Part shown: positions 8,470 to 17,366 of the stretch, one piece after another
How positions within the stretch are numbered: the stretch's first letter is position 1
How the letters are laid out: each line of letters starts with the position of its first letter
Assembly: GCA_002342065.1 (NCBI GenBank)
Contig: DDPF01000004.1
Span: 186,001 to 250,000, forward strand
Reading direction: 5' to 3'
Source of the DNA: Bacteroidetes bacterium UBA2475
GTDB taxonomy: Bacteria; Bacteroidota; Bacteroidia; B-17B0; Aurantibacillaceae
DNA: 64,000 nt
Made by a program: the position numbers and the translations under genes
The notes under the pieces: generated by a model
Told to the model about the DNA's origin: nothing
The model's input: only the letters and a program-made list of their open reading frames with translations
Database searches by the model: none

Positions 8470-10161
8470 ATGCATTTACATAAAATTTTCTTTTCGTTGT
8501 TGCTGTTTTTTCTGTTAAAAACAGATGCCCTCACTGCTCAAGCATCTTTTCAATGGGCTAAAAGCAACCAAGGTCTTTTAGCAGACGAGGCAACCGCGGT
8601 TGCTTTAGACGCCTTAGGCAATGTATACTATGCTGGTAATTTTGAAGGTGTTTTTGATCTAGATCCCAGCGCGAGTACTTCAACCATTGCGTCAGGCGGA
8701 TTGAAAGACAACTTTATAATAAAATTAGACGCTTCGGGTAATTTTATTTGGGGCAAAAATTTTTCTGGCACAAACAACTCTTATATAACAGATATAGTAG
8801 CCGATGCTACTAATAATATTATAATCGTTGGTAATTTATTAGGCTCGGCTGATTTTGACCCATCGCCATCCACTTTTGTTTTAACGGCACCCGGTTCTTC
8901 TAATGCTGGCTTTGTTTCTAAATTAGATTTCAATGGAAATTATGTTTGGGCAAAAACATACACCAGCACAACAAACGCAAGTGCCAGTTCAGTAGAAGTT
9001 GATGCTGCATCTAATATTTATATTGGTGGTAATTTTTTCGGAGTTATTGATTTAGATCCCGGCGCGTCCAGCATCAACATTACAACAAACAATACCAGCT
9101 CTAATGGATTTATTTCTCGGCTAAACTCTTCGGGCATTTATCTAAACCATTACGTAATCGGCGCGAGTTCTTCAGACGACAGTGTAAGAGATTTAAAGTT
9201 TGATAATTTGAGTAATTCGCTTTACGCAACTTCTTTTGTTGAAAGTTTAATTTCAGGTACAGGAGCTTACGCTGGAGGAATAGATGTGTTTTTTGAAAAA
9301 CTAAACGCCAACTTAACGGCAGTTTGGAACAAACAGTTTGGGGGAAGCGGAGGAGAATATCCCACAACAATTGACATTGATGCAAACGGAAACGTATACC
9401 TAGCAGGAGTTTTTAATGGAAATTGTGATTTTGATCCAAGTATTTCTTCTTCGTTTACACTAGCTTCGTTTAATGCAGTTTACGACGATATATTTATTTC
9501 TAAATACAACGCTACTGGAAATTTTGTTTGGGCAAAACAAATGGGTTCAAATTCTTTACATGACTACTGTAACGGTATGGTGGTTAACACTACCGGAGTT
9601 TATATAACGGGTGCTTTTCAGGGATCATGCGATTTTGACCCATCGGTAACTGTAAATAATTTAACTTCTTCGGGCGGCCAGGATATTTATATTGCTTCCG
9701 TCGATTTAAACGGAAATTATAATTTTGCTCACAAGTATGGCAGTTCTGGTGTAGAAACAGGTATTTCAATTGCCTCAGACGGAGTTAATATTTATACAGT
9801 TGGTTATTTTAGCAATACCATTGATTTTGATTTTACGGCAGGTGTAAATACACACGCTTCTTTAGGCGGAACAGATCCATTTGTCCATAAAATGAACTTA
9901 TCAAGTGTTGGCTTGCAAGAAAATACAAAAAGCGAAACGCACTTTTATCCCAATCCGGCAAATGAAGAATTACATTTTGAAAATTATAATGGCGACAAAG
10001 TAATTCTGAATATTTATGACCTAACTGGAAAGTTAATTCACACCTTCACTTCGTCCGAAAAAAACTTTACCATTTCCCTAAACAATGTCAAAAAAGGAAT
10101 ATACATTCTTAAGCGAGAAACGAACGGCAAAATTGCAACAAATAAACTTTTAATAAATTAA
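8470..10161 (+). CDS. Propeller-like secreted protein with T9SS sorting domain
   Basis: 563 residues. A signal peptide (cleavage near AQAS, about residue 24) leads into about six blades of 70-80 residues, each with a G-N-(V/I)-Y strand and an FDLDPS or DFDPS motif, as in SBBP or delta-60 type propellers. The tail (FYPNPANEELHF ... NKLLIN) is a T9SS type A sorting domain. It should be exported to the cell surface or medium. It follows the larger SBBP protein on the same strand but has a different blade consensus, so the two are related in design rather than simple duplicates. A small secreted protein gene begins 10 bp after the stop, suggesting co-transcription. Ligand unknown. Confidence 0.9.
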   Translation: MHLHKIFFSLLLFFLLKTDALTAQASFQWAKSNQGLLADEATAVALDALGNVYYAGNFEGVFDLDPSASTSTIASGGLKDNFIIKLDASGNFIWGKNFSGTNNSYITDIVADATNNIIIVGNLLGSADFDPSPSTFVLTAPGSSNAGFVSKLDFNGNYVWAKTYTSTTNASASSVEVDAASNIYIGGNFFGVIDLDPGASSINITTNNTSSNGFISRLNSSGIYLNHYVIGASSSDDSVRDLKFDNLSNSLYATSFVESLISGTGAYAGGIDVFFEKLNANLTAVWNKQFGGSGGEYPTTIDIDANGNVYLAGVFNGNCDFDPSISSSFTLASFNAVYDDIFISKYNATGNFVWAKQMGSNSLHDYCNGMVVNTTGVYITGAFQGSCDFDPSVTVNNLTSSGGQDIYIASVDLNGNYNFAHKYGSSGVETGISIASDGVNIYTVGYFSNTIDFDFTAGVNTHASLGGTDPFVHKMNLSSVGLQENTKSETHFYPNPANEELHFENYNGDKVILNIYDLTGKLIHTFTSSEKNFTISLNNVKKGIYILKRETNGKIATNKLLIN

Positions 10162-10171
10162 ATAAATAACA

Positions 10172-11287
10172 ATGAAAAAGCTAACACTAATTTTAACGCT
10201 CATATTTTTCTATCAGATGAATTTATTAGCTCAAGCGCCAACCAACTCGGCGGCAAAAATATACTATAAAGGTGTTTTAAAACATTTTGAAACAATAAAA
10301 AATTTAAAGTCTCAATCCAATCCAAAAGGCGATGGGCCGCAAAATACTACAAAGCAATATTTGAATGAAGTAGATAAAGCTGAAGAAAAAATTGCTCTTA
10401 TCAAAAAATCGCAACCAGATTATGATGTTTCTGCTTTAACGGCCGAATTAAATGGATATAAAAGTGCTGGAAATGAGGCAAAGGCTAATGAAGACAATGC
10501 TAACGTTGACGCCCACAATTTAAGCGTTGAAATGGATAAAATTTTTAAAGCACCAACTTTAAGTGATTTTAATGGTGGGCAATCAATTGCAGAAACTAAT
10601 TTAAATGCTTATAAAAAAACAACAACTGATTTTATTGCGAATAACGCTAAACAGCGAGTTGACAATGCTAAAAAAATAGATAGGTTTAGATATTCTTCGA
10701 GTTTTAATTTAGAGATGAATGGTTTTTCAAATACAGTTTCTACTTTGAAAACATCTTATAATAAAACTGATGTTGTTGATGGTGCAATTGGATATTATTA
10801 TTTAGTAAATAAATATGTGGTTTACTGGGAAACAGCAAAAAACAGCATGCCTGATGAAAAATTATTTTCTGACAATTACACCTTAGCCTCAAATCTTTTA
10901 AAAGAAATGGGCAGTGTGGAGGCTGCAAAAAATGTTGCAAAAAACAACATCAAAGCAAGAATGGAAAAAGTTAAAATACCCGTTGCCGCAAGAAAAGATG
11001 CTGCAACTGAAGCATTGTTTAAAAAAGCATTTGCAGCAGAAGGATGGAATGAAACGATAATGATTGTTAATTTAAGAGATCATGATTGGTCTATAGTTAA
11101 GCATGAAAATACTGGTGTTATTTTAGGCAGAGCACAGACGGCTGCAATGGTAGCAAAAAACAAAAATGGAGATTGCATCTTATATATATTTACAATTATG
11201 CAAGATTATAATGGTTCTGGCTATCAATCAAATGCCTACAGACGCTCTCATGATGCGGCCTTTATGCTTTGTGAAAATGTAAAGTAA
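10172..11287 (+). CDS. Secreted protein with a C-terminal domain shared with the gene at 11859
   Basis: 371 residues with a clear signal peptide (cleavage near LLAQAP, about residue 21). The middle part is alpha-helical and lysine-rich. The last 85 residues contain TGVILGR and, further on, NGDCILYIFTIMQDYNGSGY, which aligns with TGAIISR ... STCAFILCGFKQYYNGSSY near the end of the protein two genes downstream, so both end in a homologous domain. I recognise no named family. Spacing is 10 bp from the upstream T9SS protein and 7 bp to the lipoprotein, indicating a four-gene operon (8470-12845). The shared domain lacks an obvious catalytic motif and may be a binding module. Confidence 0.8.
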   Translation: MKKLTLILTLIFFYQMNLLAQAPTNSAAKIYYKGVLKHFETIKNLKSQSNPKGDGPQNTTKQYLNEVDKAEEKIALIKKSQPDYDVSALTAELNGYKSAGNEAKANEDNANVDAHNLSVEMDKIFKAPTLSDFNGGQSIAETNLNAYKKTTTDFIANNAKQRVDNAKKIDRFRYSSSFNLEMNGFSNTVSTLKTSYNKTDVVDGAIGYYYLVNKYVVYWETAKNSMPDEKLFSDNYTLASNLLKEMGSVEAAKNVAKNNIKARMEKVKIPVAARKDAATEALFKKAFAAEGWNETIMIVNLRDHDWSIVKHENTGVILGRAQTAAMVAKNKNGDCILYIFTIMQDYNGSGYQSNAYRRSHDAAFMLCENVK

Positions 11288-11294
11288 ATTAAAA

Positions 11295-11825
11295 ATGAAA
11301 ACAAAAAATTTATTTCAAAGTAAAAAACACCGGCTGGGCGCTTTCGTTTTTTTTATTTCGTTAATCATTAGCGCCTGTTCGTCCGGCGGAAAAAGAAAAG
11401 AAGTTGTAACGCAGAAACCTGAGACGAAAACGGTTGAGCAAACTATTGAAGAGGACGTACCCGTAACTATTAATTCCCTTGTTGGTGTCTGGAAGTATTC
11501 GGAAGTAAGAACAAACCCTAAAACACTGGGAATACCGCCAGTGGGCGAAATTTTACTAGGCATTACCGAAAAGTATGAACTTTGTTTTGCTACAAGTGGT
11601 ATGGAAGAATTGAAAGGCAATTTAAAAAGTATGCCCACAAATTTTGCAATAAAGGGTAGTAGTCTTTGCCCTAGTAATAAAATGTCAGAGTCAGATTTTA
11701 AAATTAGTTTTAATAATACTATCACAAAGATTTATCTGCTTAATGAAAAGGAATTTGTTCTTGGTAAAGGCATTTCAGAAGATAACAAACCTATATTATA
11801 TATGTATTTTACGCGAGTAAAATAA
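11295..11825 (+). CDS. Lipoprotein, possibly lipocalin-like
   Basis: 176 residues. A basic N-terminus and hydrophobic stretch end in a lipobox (IISACSS; Cys at about residue 28), so the mature protein is lipid-anchored. After a charged linker, residues from about 60 start with LVGVWKYSEV and run on in alternating beta strands, like the opening of lipocalin-like domains in Bacteroidota lipoproteins; this assignment is tentative. It is the third gene of a closely spaced set of secreted proteins (7 bp from the previous gene). A 136-codon antisense frame over it is not considered real. Confidence 0.75.
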   Translation: MKTKNLFQSKKHRLGAFVFFISLIISACSSGGKRKEVVTQKPETKTVEQTIEEDVPVTINSLVGVWKYSEVRTNPKTLGIPPVGEILLGITEKYELCFATSGMEELKGNLKSMPTNFAIKGSSLCPSNKMSESDFKISFNNTITKIYLLNEKEFVLGKGISEDNKPILYMYFTRVK

Positions 11826-11858
11826 AATCAATTGAGAAAAAAATATACTACAAATATC

Positions 11859-12845
11859 ATGAAAACATTAATTACAATATGCACTTTTTTCATTCTATCA
11901 ATATTTAACATAGAAGCGCAAAATGGCGTTATTGGCGGTTTATTAAAAAAGGTCAAAGAAAAGAAAGAAGTTTCGGCTTCAAAAAATCATTTTAATGATA
12001 ATGGAATATCAGAAGGGCTTCACAAAAATCATTTGAAGCAAATTGTATTTTATAAAGATCAAAAAATGATGGATTTAAGTGAAACTGATTTAAGAAGTTC
12101 GTTTGTTTTAGGCGACAGTATAAATGCTTGTGCTTACATAGAAAAATCGATGGCAAACCATTTGTATGATGCTTTTCCGAATGATGAAATTTATCAAACC
12201 TATTCAGGGTATAACCTTTACTTAAAATGGTACGTTGATGGTAATTTAGCTAGTGTCTGCGAACATCTTAGTAATGAAGTAATTATTAAAAAAGAGTGGA
12301 CAAGGTTTCCTTTTAAATTTTATGATGCCACGTTTAGGCCATGGAATTTAGATAAATGGCAAAAATTTATTAAGGATGCTGATGCCCAATTAACCATTGG
12401 AGAACATAAAATTAAGCTCGAGCTCATAATAAACGAAAAAAACAATGCTAATGGAAAATACCAAGTAGGACCAATTGCAAGTGGAGAATTTATATTAAAA
12501 GTTAATACCAAAAAACTAAATATCAATGATCCTGTTTATTGCCTAACAAAACCAATGATAACGAATATAAAAGTTGAAAAAGCAATGATGGATGCTTTTG
12601 TAAACATTGGCCTTGGAGAAGCTAAAAAAGCTATAATAACGTCAGAAAGGTTTGTTGAACAAAATTCTTCAACAGGAGCCATTATTTCAAGAAGCTTTAA
12701 AGGACTTATTGTTTCAAACAAAAATAGCACCTGCGCGTTTATACTTTGCGGTTTCAAACAATACTATAACGGCTCTTCATATACCGAATGTGAAATCACA
12801 GATAAGTTGGAGTTTACTCCCTTTGATTGTAATTGTTTAAAATAA
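11859..12845 (+). CDS. Secreted protein with a C-terminal domain shared with the gene at 10172
   Basis: From the ATG at 11859 there are 328 residues with a standard signal peptide (cleavage near IEAQNG). A TTG at 11832 would add nine hydrophilic residues ahead of it and is less likely. After a short lysine-rich helix the protein looks mixed alpha/beta. The final 80 residues (TGAIISRSFKGLIVSNKN ... QQYYNGSSY-like, ending FDCNCLK) match the end of the protein encoded at 10172, including the C-[AI]-L-Y/F and YNGS[GS]Y positions. No enzyme motif seen. Probably co-transcribed with the two preceding genes. It converges with the photolyase gene 10 bp away, and no terminator is visible between them. 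Confidence 0.78.
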   Translation: MKTLITICTFFILSIFNIEAQNGVIGGLLKKVKEKKEVSASKNHFNDNGISEGLHKNHLKQIVFYKDQKMMDLSETDLRSSFVLGDSINACAYIEKSMANHLYDAFPNDEIYQTYSGYNLYLKWYVDGNLASVCEHLSNEVIIKKEWTRFPFKFYDATFRPWNLDKWQKFIKDADAQLTIGEHKIKLELIINEKNNANGKYQVGPIASGEFILKVNTKKLNINDPVYCLTKPMITNIKVEKAMMDAFVNIGLGEAKKAIITSERFVEQNSSTGAIISRSFKGLIVSNKNSTCAFILCGFKQYYNGSSYTECEITDKLEFTPFDCNCLK

Positions 12846-12855
12846 ATATTATAAA

Positions 12856-14181
12856 TCAAAATAACTCCATCTGTTTACTTTCAGTTAGTACTTTTTTGTA
12901 TAATGCTATTACTGTTAAGCGCGCTTTTGCATGATCTACGATTGGTTCTGCATATTTTAAAGTGCCAAATTCAGGGATCCATTTTTTGATGTATTCAAAT
13001 TTTGGGTCAAATTTTTTCTGTTGCTCGGTGGGATTAAAAACCCGGAAGTAAGGCGCGGCATCGCAACCACTACCTGCCGCCCATTGCCAGCCACCGTTGT
13101 TGGCGCTAAGATCAAAATCATTTAGCTTCTGTGCAAAGTAAGCTTCTCCCCAGCGCCAATCTATCAAAAGATCTTTAATTAAAAAACTACTTACTATCAT
13201 GCGTACACGGTTATGCATAAAACCTGTTGCGTTTAATTCACGCATACCCGCATCAACAATTGGGAAACCCGTTTTGCCGTCGCACCATTTCTTAAAATGG
13301 TCTTCGTTAGTTTGCCATGGAATAGTATCGTATTGTTTTTTAAACGAATTAAATGCTGCGTGTGGAAAATGATGAAGGATCATCATATAAAAATCGCGCC
13401 ATATTAATTCGTTTAGCCATGTTTCGCTTTGCGAAATACTTTTATCAACTAAGCTTCTAATACTTATAACACCAAAACGTAAATAAATACTTAATTTACT
13501 TGTGCCTTCTATTGCCGGAAAATCACGTTGCTGTTTGTATTTTTGAAGCAACAAATTATTTACCGTTGCTTTTTTATTTAAAACAATATCCGTTTTTGTA
13601 AATCCAATTTTTTTGAGGGTCGGGATTTCTTCCGGCTTTAATTTTGCGAAATTCTTAAAATATTTTTTTGTCGGATAGGCTTTATAATAAAAGGGTTTTA
13701 ATTTCTTTTTCCATTTATTACTATAGGGCGTAAATACGGTATAAGGCTTTCCATCATCTTTTACAACTTCATCTTTTTCAAAAACACATTGATCTTTAAA
13801 GGTTTTAAATTCAATAGTATTCTTCTCAAGCAATTGTTTTATCGTTTCATCACGTTCTTTTGCATAAGGTTCGTAATCGTGATTGGTGTAAACATTTTTA
13901 ATTGAATATTCTTTTATTAATTTTTTAAAAATCTCTTCAGGTGTACTATAAAAAACTTTTAATGTTGAACCAAGTAAAATTAATTCTTCATTTATATTTG
14001 TTATTGCCTGGTGTATAAAATCAACACGCCGATCGTTTTTATCCTCGAGCTGATCAAGAATAGTTTTGTCAAAAATAAATACGGGAATAATGTTTTGATT
14101 CTCACGTAATGCGTAATACAGGCCTGCGTTGTCTTGCAGACGAATATCCCTTCTAAACCAAAAAATAGTAACTTCTTTCAC
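12856..14181 (-). CDS. phrB: Deoxyribodipyrimidine photolyase (cryptochrome/photolyase family)
   Basis: Flavoenzyme expected to repair UV-induced cyclobutane pyrimidine dimers using blue light. At 441 residues it has the usual class I length. The N-terminal Rossmann-like antenna domain opens with FWFRRDIRLQDN, and the C-terminal FAD-binding helical domain (about 200-430) carries the family signatures GFPIVDAGMREL, TGFMHNRVRM and GGWQWAAGSGCDAAPYFRVFNP. The start ATG follows ordinary non-coding sequence. An ECF sigma factor gene lies upstream on the same strand, separated by a terminator, so the two are probably transcribed separately. Whether it is CPD- or (6-4)-specific cannot be fixed by eye, but the short length and motifs favour CPD class I. 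Confidence 0.93.
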   Translation of the reverse strand: MKEVTIFWFRRDIRLQDNAGLYYALRENQNIIPVFIFDKTILDQLEDKNDRRVDFIHQAITNINEELILLGSTLKVFYSTPEEIFKKLIKEYSIKNVYTNHDYEPYAKERDETIKQLLEKNTIEFKTFKDQCVFEKDEVVKDDGKPYTVFTPYSNKWKKKLKPFYYKAYPTKKYFKNFAKLKPEEIPTLKKIGFTKTDIVLNKKATVNNLLLQKYKQQRDFPAIEGTSKLSIYLRFGVISIRSLVDKSISQSETWLNELIWRDFYMMILHHFPHAAFNSFKKQYDTIPWQTNEDHFKKWCDGKTGFPIVDAGMRELNATGFMHNRVRMIVSSFLIKDLLIDWRWGEAYFAQKLNDFDLSANNGGWQWAAGSGCDAAPYFRVFNPTEQQKKFDPKFEYIKKWIPEFGTLKYAEPIVDHAKARLTVIALYKKVLTESKQMELF

Positions 14182-14270
14182 ACGCAGTTATTATTAGTTT
14201 TTAATTGTCATATGGAATACGCCATTTAATTATTATTTTTCTTTTTGGTGATGGCTATTTCATAAAAGAA

Positions 14271-14297
14271 AAAAAACCCTCCAGCTATGGTAGGGTT
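14271..14297 (-). terminator. Intrinsic terminator of the ECF sigma factor gene
   Basis: Read on the minus strand: AACCCT, a loop containing CATAGC, AGGGTT, then a run of T. It lies 30 bp past the stop of the sigma factor gene. Confidence 0.65.
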
Positions 14298-14326
14298 AAT
14301 TTATCAACACACAAAATTTTTATTTA

Positions 14327-14833
14327 CTAATTTCTAAAATGTTTTAACGCAACCATTAAAATCTTGCGGGCAATAAATATTCGGCTCTTAACCGTACCTA
14401 AAGGTAATTTCATTTCCTGCGCAATTTCTTCATATTTATAACCATTGTAATAACGTGTAAAAGGCACTTTGTATTCGTCACCTAAACTTTCAATATGTCT
14501 TATTATTTCTTTAGCATTTAACCTGCTTTCGCTATGGTCGTAACTGTTTTGTTTAAAGGCCCTATCTAAAGCTATATCATCTCCTTTACTAATTAATTGT
14601 TTAGTTTTTACATTACGGCGATACGCATTTATGAATGTATTTTTCATAATTGTAAATAACCAAGCCTTTATATTGGTACTGTCTTCAAATTTTTCACGAT
14701 ACGTAATTGCTTTTACATAAGTGTCCTGCAAAAGATCTAATGCATCGTCCGTATTCCGGGTAAGACTTAAAGCAAAATTTTTCAATGAACTTTTTTCGTT
14801 CATTATTCTGGAGTTAAATTCAATTGCTGTCAT
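14327..14833 (-). CDS. RNA polymerase ECF sigma factor
   Basis: 168-residue sigma-70 family protein of the extracytoplasmic-function type. Region 2 (about 15-85) contains the LLQDTYVKA and KAWLFTIMKNTFINAYRR stretches that contact core polymerase and the -10 element. Region 4 (about 110-165) contains YKYEEIAQEMKLPLGTVKSRIFIARK, the helix-turn-helix that reads the -35 element (here split by description only; it is one continuous motif). No anti-sigma gene is next to it: the upstream neighbour is lysS, divergent, and the downstream one is photolyase on the same strand. Photolyase genes can be controlled by ECF factors, but the terminator between them makes a shared transcript unlikely. Confidence 0.93.
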   Translation of the reverse strand: MTAIEFNSRIMNEKSSLKNFALSLTRNTDDALDLLQDTYVKAITYREKFEDSTNIKAWLFTIMKNTFINAYRRNVKTKQLISKGDDIALDRAFKQNSYDHSESRLNAKEIIRHIESLGDEYKVPFTRYYNGYKYEEIAQEMKLPLGTVKSRIFIARKILMVALKHFRN

Positions 14834-15121
14834 AATTCTTAGGCTTTTAAATGAATTCTACAATAAAGGTACATATTGTTTAACAAAAAGTTAAAAATAT
14901 TAAACAAAAAATTTGTTAAATACCTAGCCTTTAGTCTTTGCAAAACATATTCCAGAGCAAAAAAGCTATTTTGAGTATTTTTTTCCACGTTCTATTGGGT
15001 TAGCGGTGCTTATTATATACGTATAATTCCACATTCATGGATTTAGGCAACCTTTTTGTAAATAACCTGTTTTCTTTGAATTGATATAAAAATGTACTTT
15101 TACCTCTTAAAAATTCAAATT
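14834..15121. other. Divergent intergenic region between ECF sigma factor and lysS
   Basis: 288 bp, AT-rich. It holds the lysS promoter candidate at its right end and a perfect 10-bp palindrome TATACGTATA at 15016-15025. The left part is rich in A/T runs (TTAAAAATATTAAACAAAAA) and should hold the sigma factor promoter, although I could not identify one with good spacing. No RNA gene recognised. Confidence 0.5.
15075..15102 (+). promoter_or_regulatory. Promoter candidate for lysS
   Basis: TTTG at 15075-15078, 16 bp spacer, TACTTTTA at 15095-15102 (seven of eight match TAnnTTTG). It overlaps the upstream ATG at 15092, which supports the ATG at 15122 as the true start. Confidence 0.45.
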
Positions 15122-16654
15122 ATGTCGGCACACCTTAGCGAGCAAGAATTACAAAGAAGACAAAAATTAACAGACCTAAGGGCTTTAGGAATTGACCCAT
15201 ACCCTGCAGATGAGTTTAAAGTAAATGTAAATGCCCTGGATATAAAAGATAATTACGACCGCGATAAAATAAATTATAAAGATATTGCAATTGCCGGCCG
15301 CATAATGAGCGTGCGTGATATGGGCAAAGCTTGTTTTGCAGTTATACAAGATGCTACAGGCCGCATACAGCTTTATGTACGTAAGGATGATATTTGCCCT
15401 GGAGAAGACAAAACACTATACGATGTGGTTTGGAAAAAACTAATTGACATTGGCGATATTATTGGTGTTAATGGTTATGTTTTCACTACAAAGACCGGCG
15501 AGATATCTATACATGTTACTTCTTTAAAAATATTAAGCAAAGCTTTAAAACCTTTACCAATAGTAAAGACCGATGAGTCGGGAAATTCATTTGATGAGGT
15601 AAGCGATCCTGAATTCAGGTTCCGCCAGCGTTACGTTGATCTTATCATTAATCCACAGGTGCGTGATACATTTAAAAAACGTTCGCAAATAATTAATTCT
15701 ATTCGTACTACTTTAAACAACGCGGGTTTGTTAGAGGTTGAAACGCCCATTCTGCAAAGCATTCCGGGTGGTGCTACTGCTCGTCCGTTTATTACACATC
15801 ACAACGCATTGAATATGCCTTTGTATTTGCGCGTTGCAAATGAGTTGTATTTAAAACGCTTAATTGTTGGTGGGTTTGAGGGCGTATTTGAATTTGCAAA
15901 AGATTTCAGGAATGAAGGGATGGATCGTACTCACAACCCTGAATTTACTGTGTTGGAATTTTACATTGCTTACAAAGATTACAATTGGATGATGAATTTT
16001 ACTGAGCAAATGCTCGAAAAAATCGCTATCGATCTTTACGGCAAAACCGAAATACCCGTTGGCGATAAACAAATAGATTTTAAAGCGCCCTTCAAACGTG
16101 TTACAATGTACGAAGCCATTAAAGAATTTACAGGTTTTGATATTAGTGGTATGAACGAAGAACAATTGCGTGAAGTATGTAAAAAATTAAACATACACGT
16201 TGAAGCGCACGCCGGCAAAGGGAAATTAATTGACGAGATCTTTGGCGAAAAATGCGAAGGCAATTATATTCAACCTACTTTTATTACCGATTATCCGGTA
16301 GAGATGAGTCCGTTAACCAAAAAACACCGCACTGTTGAAGGCCTTGTAGAACGTTTTGAATTAATGATAAATGGTAAAGAGATCGCTAATGCTTATAGTG
16401 AGCTAAACGACCCTATTGACCAGCGTGAACGTTTTGAAGAACAGTTAAAATTGCAGGAAAGAGGCGATGACGAGGCAATGTTCATTGATCATGATTTTTT
16501 ACGCGCCCTTGAATATGGTATGCCGCCAACAGCAGGTATTGGTATTGGTATCGACCGTTTAACCATGCTTTTAACCAATAACGCCGCCATACAAGAGGTT
16601 CTTTTCTTTCCGCAAATGCGCCCTGAAGTGGTAGCAGTAAAGGAAGAGGCCTAA
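15122..16654 (+). CDS. lysS: Lysyl-tRNA synthetase, class II
   Basis: Charges tRNA-Lys with lysine in the cytoplasm. 510 residues from the ATG at 15122. The N-terminal OB-fold anticodon-binding domain (about 45-150) includes IAGRIMSVRDMGKACFAVIQD. The class II catalytic core follows: motif 1 around RSQIINSIRTTL...EVETPIL, motif 2 RNEGMDRTHNPEFT, and motif 3 GIGIGIDRLTMLLTN near the C-terminus. The length is normal for bacterial LysRS-II. An in-frame ATG at 15092 would add ten residues of hydrophobic leader but falls inside the likely promoter, so the later start is preferred. A monocistronic unit is likely, because the next gene has its own promoter. Confidence 0.97.
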   Translation: MSAHLSEQELQRRQKLTDLRALGIDPYPADEFKVNVNALDIKDNYDRDKINYKDIAIAGRIMSVRDMGKACFAVIQDATGRIQLYVRKDDICPGEDKTLYDVVWKKLIDIGDIIGVNGYVFTTKTGEISIHVTSLKILSKALKPLPIVKTDESGNSFDEVSDPEFRFRQRYVDLIINPQVRDTFKKRSQIINSIRTTLNNAGLLEVETPILQSIPGGATARPFITHHNALNMPLYLRVANELYLKRLIVGGFEGVFEFAKDFRNEGMDRTHNPEFTVLEFYIAYKDYNWMMNFTEQMLEKIAIDLYGKTEIPVGDKQIDFKAPFKRVTMYEAIKEFTGFDISGMNEEQLREVCKKLNIHVEAHAGKGKLIDEIFGEKCEGNYIQPTFITDYPVEMSPLTKKHRTVEGLVERFELMINGKEIANAYSELNDPIDQRERFEEQLKLQERGDDEAMFIDHDFLRALEYGMPPTAGIGIGIDRLTMLLTNNAAIQEVLFFPQMRPEVVAVKEEA

Positions 16655-16718
16655 TATTTTTATCTCTATTTAACAAAGTTTAAAAACAATAACTTGTTAG
16701 TTACTTGCGTTGTTAATA

Positions 16719-16748
16719 TTTGTAAAACTCTTTAATTAAGTATCTTTG
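16719..16748 (+). promoter_or_regulatory. Bacteroidota-type promoter for the lipoprotein gene at 16768
   Basis: TTTG at 16719-16722, 18 bp spacer, then TATCTTTG at 16741-16748, an exact match to TAnnTTTG. The position, about 20 bp before the TTG start, is right for a short leader. Confidence 0.7.
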
Positions 16749-16767
16749 TTTAGCTTATATCAGTTTA

Positions 16768-17304
16768 TTGAAGTTAGTTTTTAAAATATTCTTCTGTTTG
16801 GTTTTTCTTTTTGTGGTTTCGTGTACCAACGAAAAAAAGGAAGACCCTAAGACAAAGCCTCGCGTTTTTGCAGGATATCATCCATTATTAGACGAGATCA
16901 TCCGTTCAAAAGAGGGCGTGTTTAGGGGTATAAATTTAAATAGTAAAGCCGAAATCATTAAAACCATTGAAAGCGCTCCTCCGATCGAAAAATCGCCGGG
17001 TCATCTTTATTTTGAATACAAAGTAAACGATCAAACCAATTATTCTATTGATTACACTTTAAATAAAGATAGTCTTGAAGAAATTAATGTACAGATAAAT
17101 AGTAACGACCTTGAACTTGCCAATTATTTATTTTGCGATCTTAAAGATTACTACGCTAACAAATTACCAAATCCAACAGAAGATCAGGGATCGGTTGTTT
17201 ATAATTGTTTTGAAGGCCAGCGCAAACCTTTTGTTGTATCGTTAAGCGATAACTCTTCGCCTACACAAGGCAGCATTAACATGGTAATTTACAAGGATAA
17301 GTAA
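16768..17304 (+). CDS. Lipoprotein of unknown function, TTG start
   Basis: 178 residues beginning at a TTG codon. No ATG lies near, and translation from TTG gives a complete lipoprotein signal (MKLVFKIFF... ending VVSCTNEKK, Cys at about residue 19), so the start is convincing. The mature part is acidic and mixed alpha/beta, without a motif that I know; the stretch YFEYKVNDQTNYSIDYTLNK suggests beta strands. The well-formed promoter immediately upstream supports expression independent of lysS. It converges with the Kelch protein gene across a small palindromic element. Confidence 0.8.
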   Translation: MKLVFKIFFCLVFLFVVSCTNEKKEDPKTKPRVFAGYHPLLDEIIRSKEGVFRGINLNSKAEIIKTIESAPPIEKSPGHLYFEYKVNDQTNYSIDYTLNKDSLEEINVQINSNDLELANYLFCDLKDYYANKLPNPTEDQGSVVYNCFEGQRKPFVVSLSDNSSPTQGSINMVIYKDK

Positions 17305-17310
17305 CCATTT

Positions 17311-17355
17311 AAACCACATAGAATACAAATAAATTTCTATGTGCCTATGTGGTTA
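17311..17355. repeat. Imperfect palindromic intergenic element (ACCACATAG type)
   Basis: AACCACATAG at 17312-17321 pairs with CTATGTGGTT at 17345-17354. The right arm carries a tandem CTATGTG-C-CTATGTG, so it can pair in two registers. It lies between two convergent genes. Similar CACATAG/CTATGTG hairpins are, from memory, a recurrent intergenic element type in Bacteroidota. Confidence 0.6.
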
Positions 17356-17366
17356 AAATTTTGTAG

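Noticed and set aside
9110..9385. 91-codon minus-strand frame inside the propeller gene
   Set aside because: Antisense to a well-supported T9SS cargo gene; Leu/Gln/Lys-rich composition is an AT-rich artefact.
11315..11725. 136-codon open frame on the minus strand
   Set aside because: It lies fully antisense to the lipoprotein gene at 11295, which has a signal peptide and lipobox and fits its operon. The antisense frame has no protein character.
12652..12840. 62-codon plus-strand frame overlapping the end of the 11859 gene
   Set aside because: It lies in another frame of a gene with a domain shared by its neighbour, and has no start context of its own.
15016..15025. TATACGTATA as an operator of the ECF or lysS gene
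   Set aside because: A 10-bp palindrome of A/T-rich sequence is expected by chance at this base composition, and no second copy was seen nearby.
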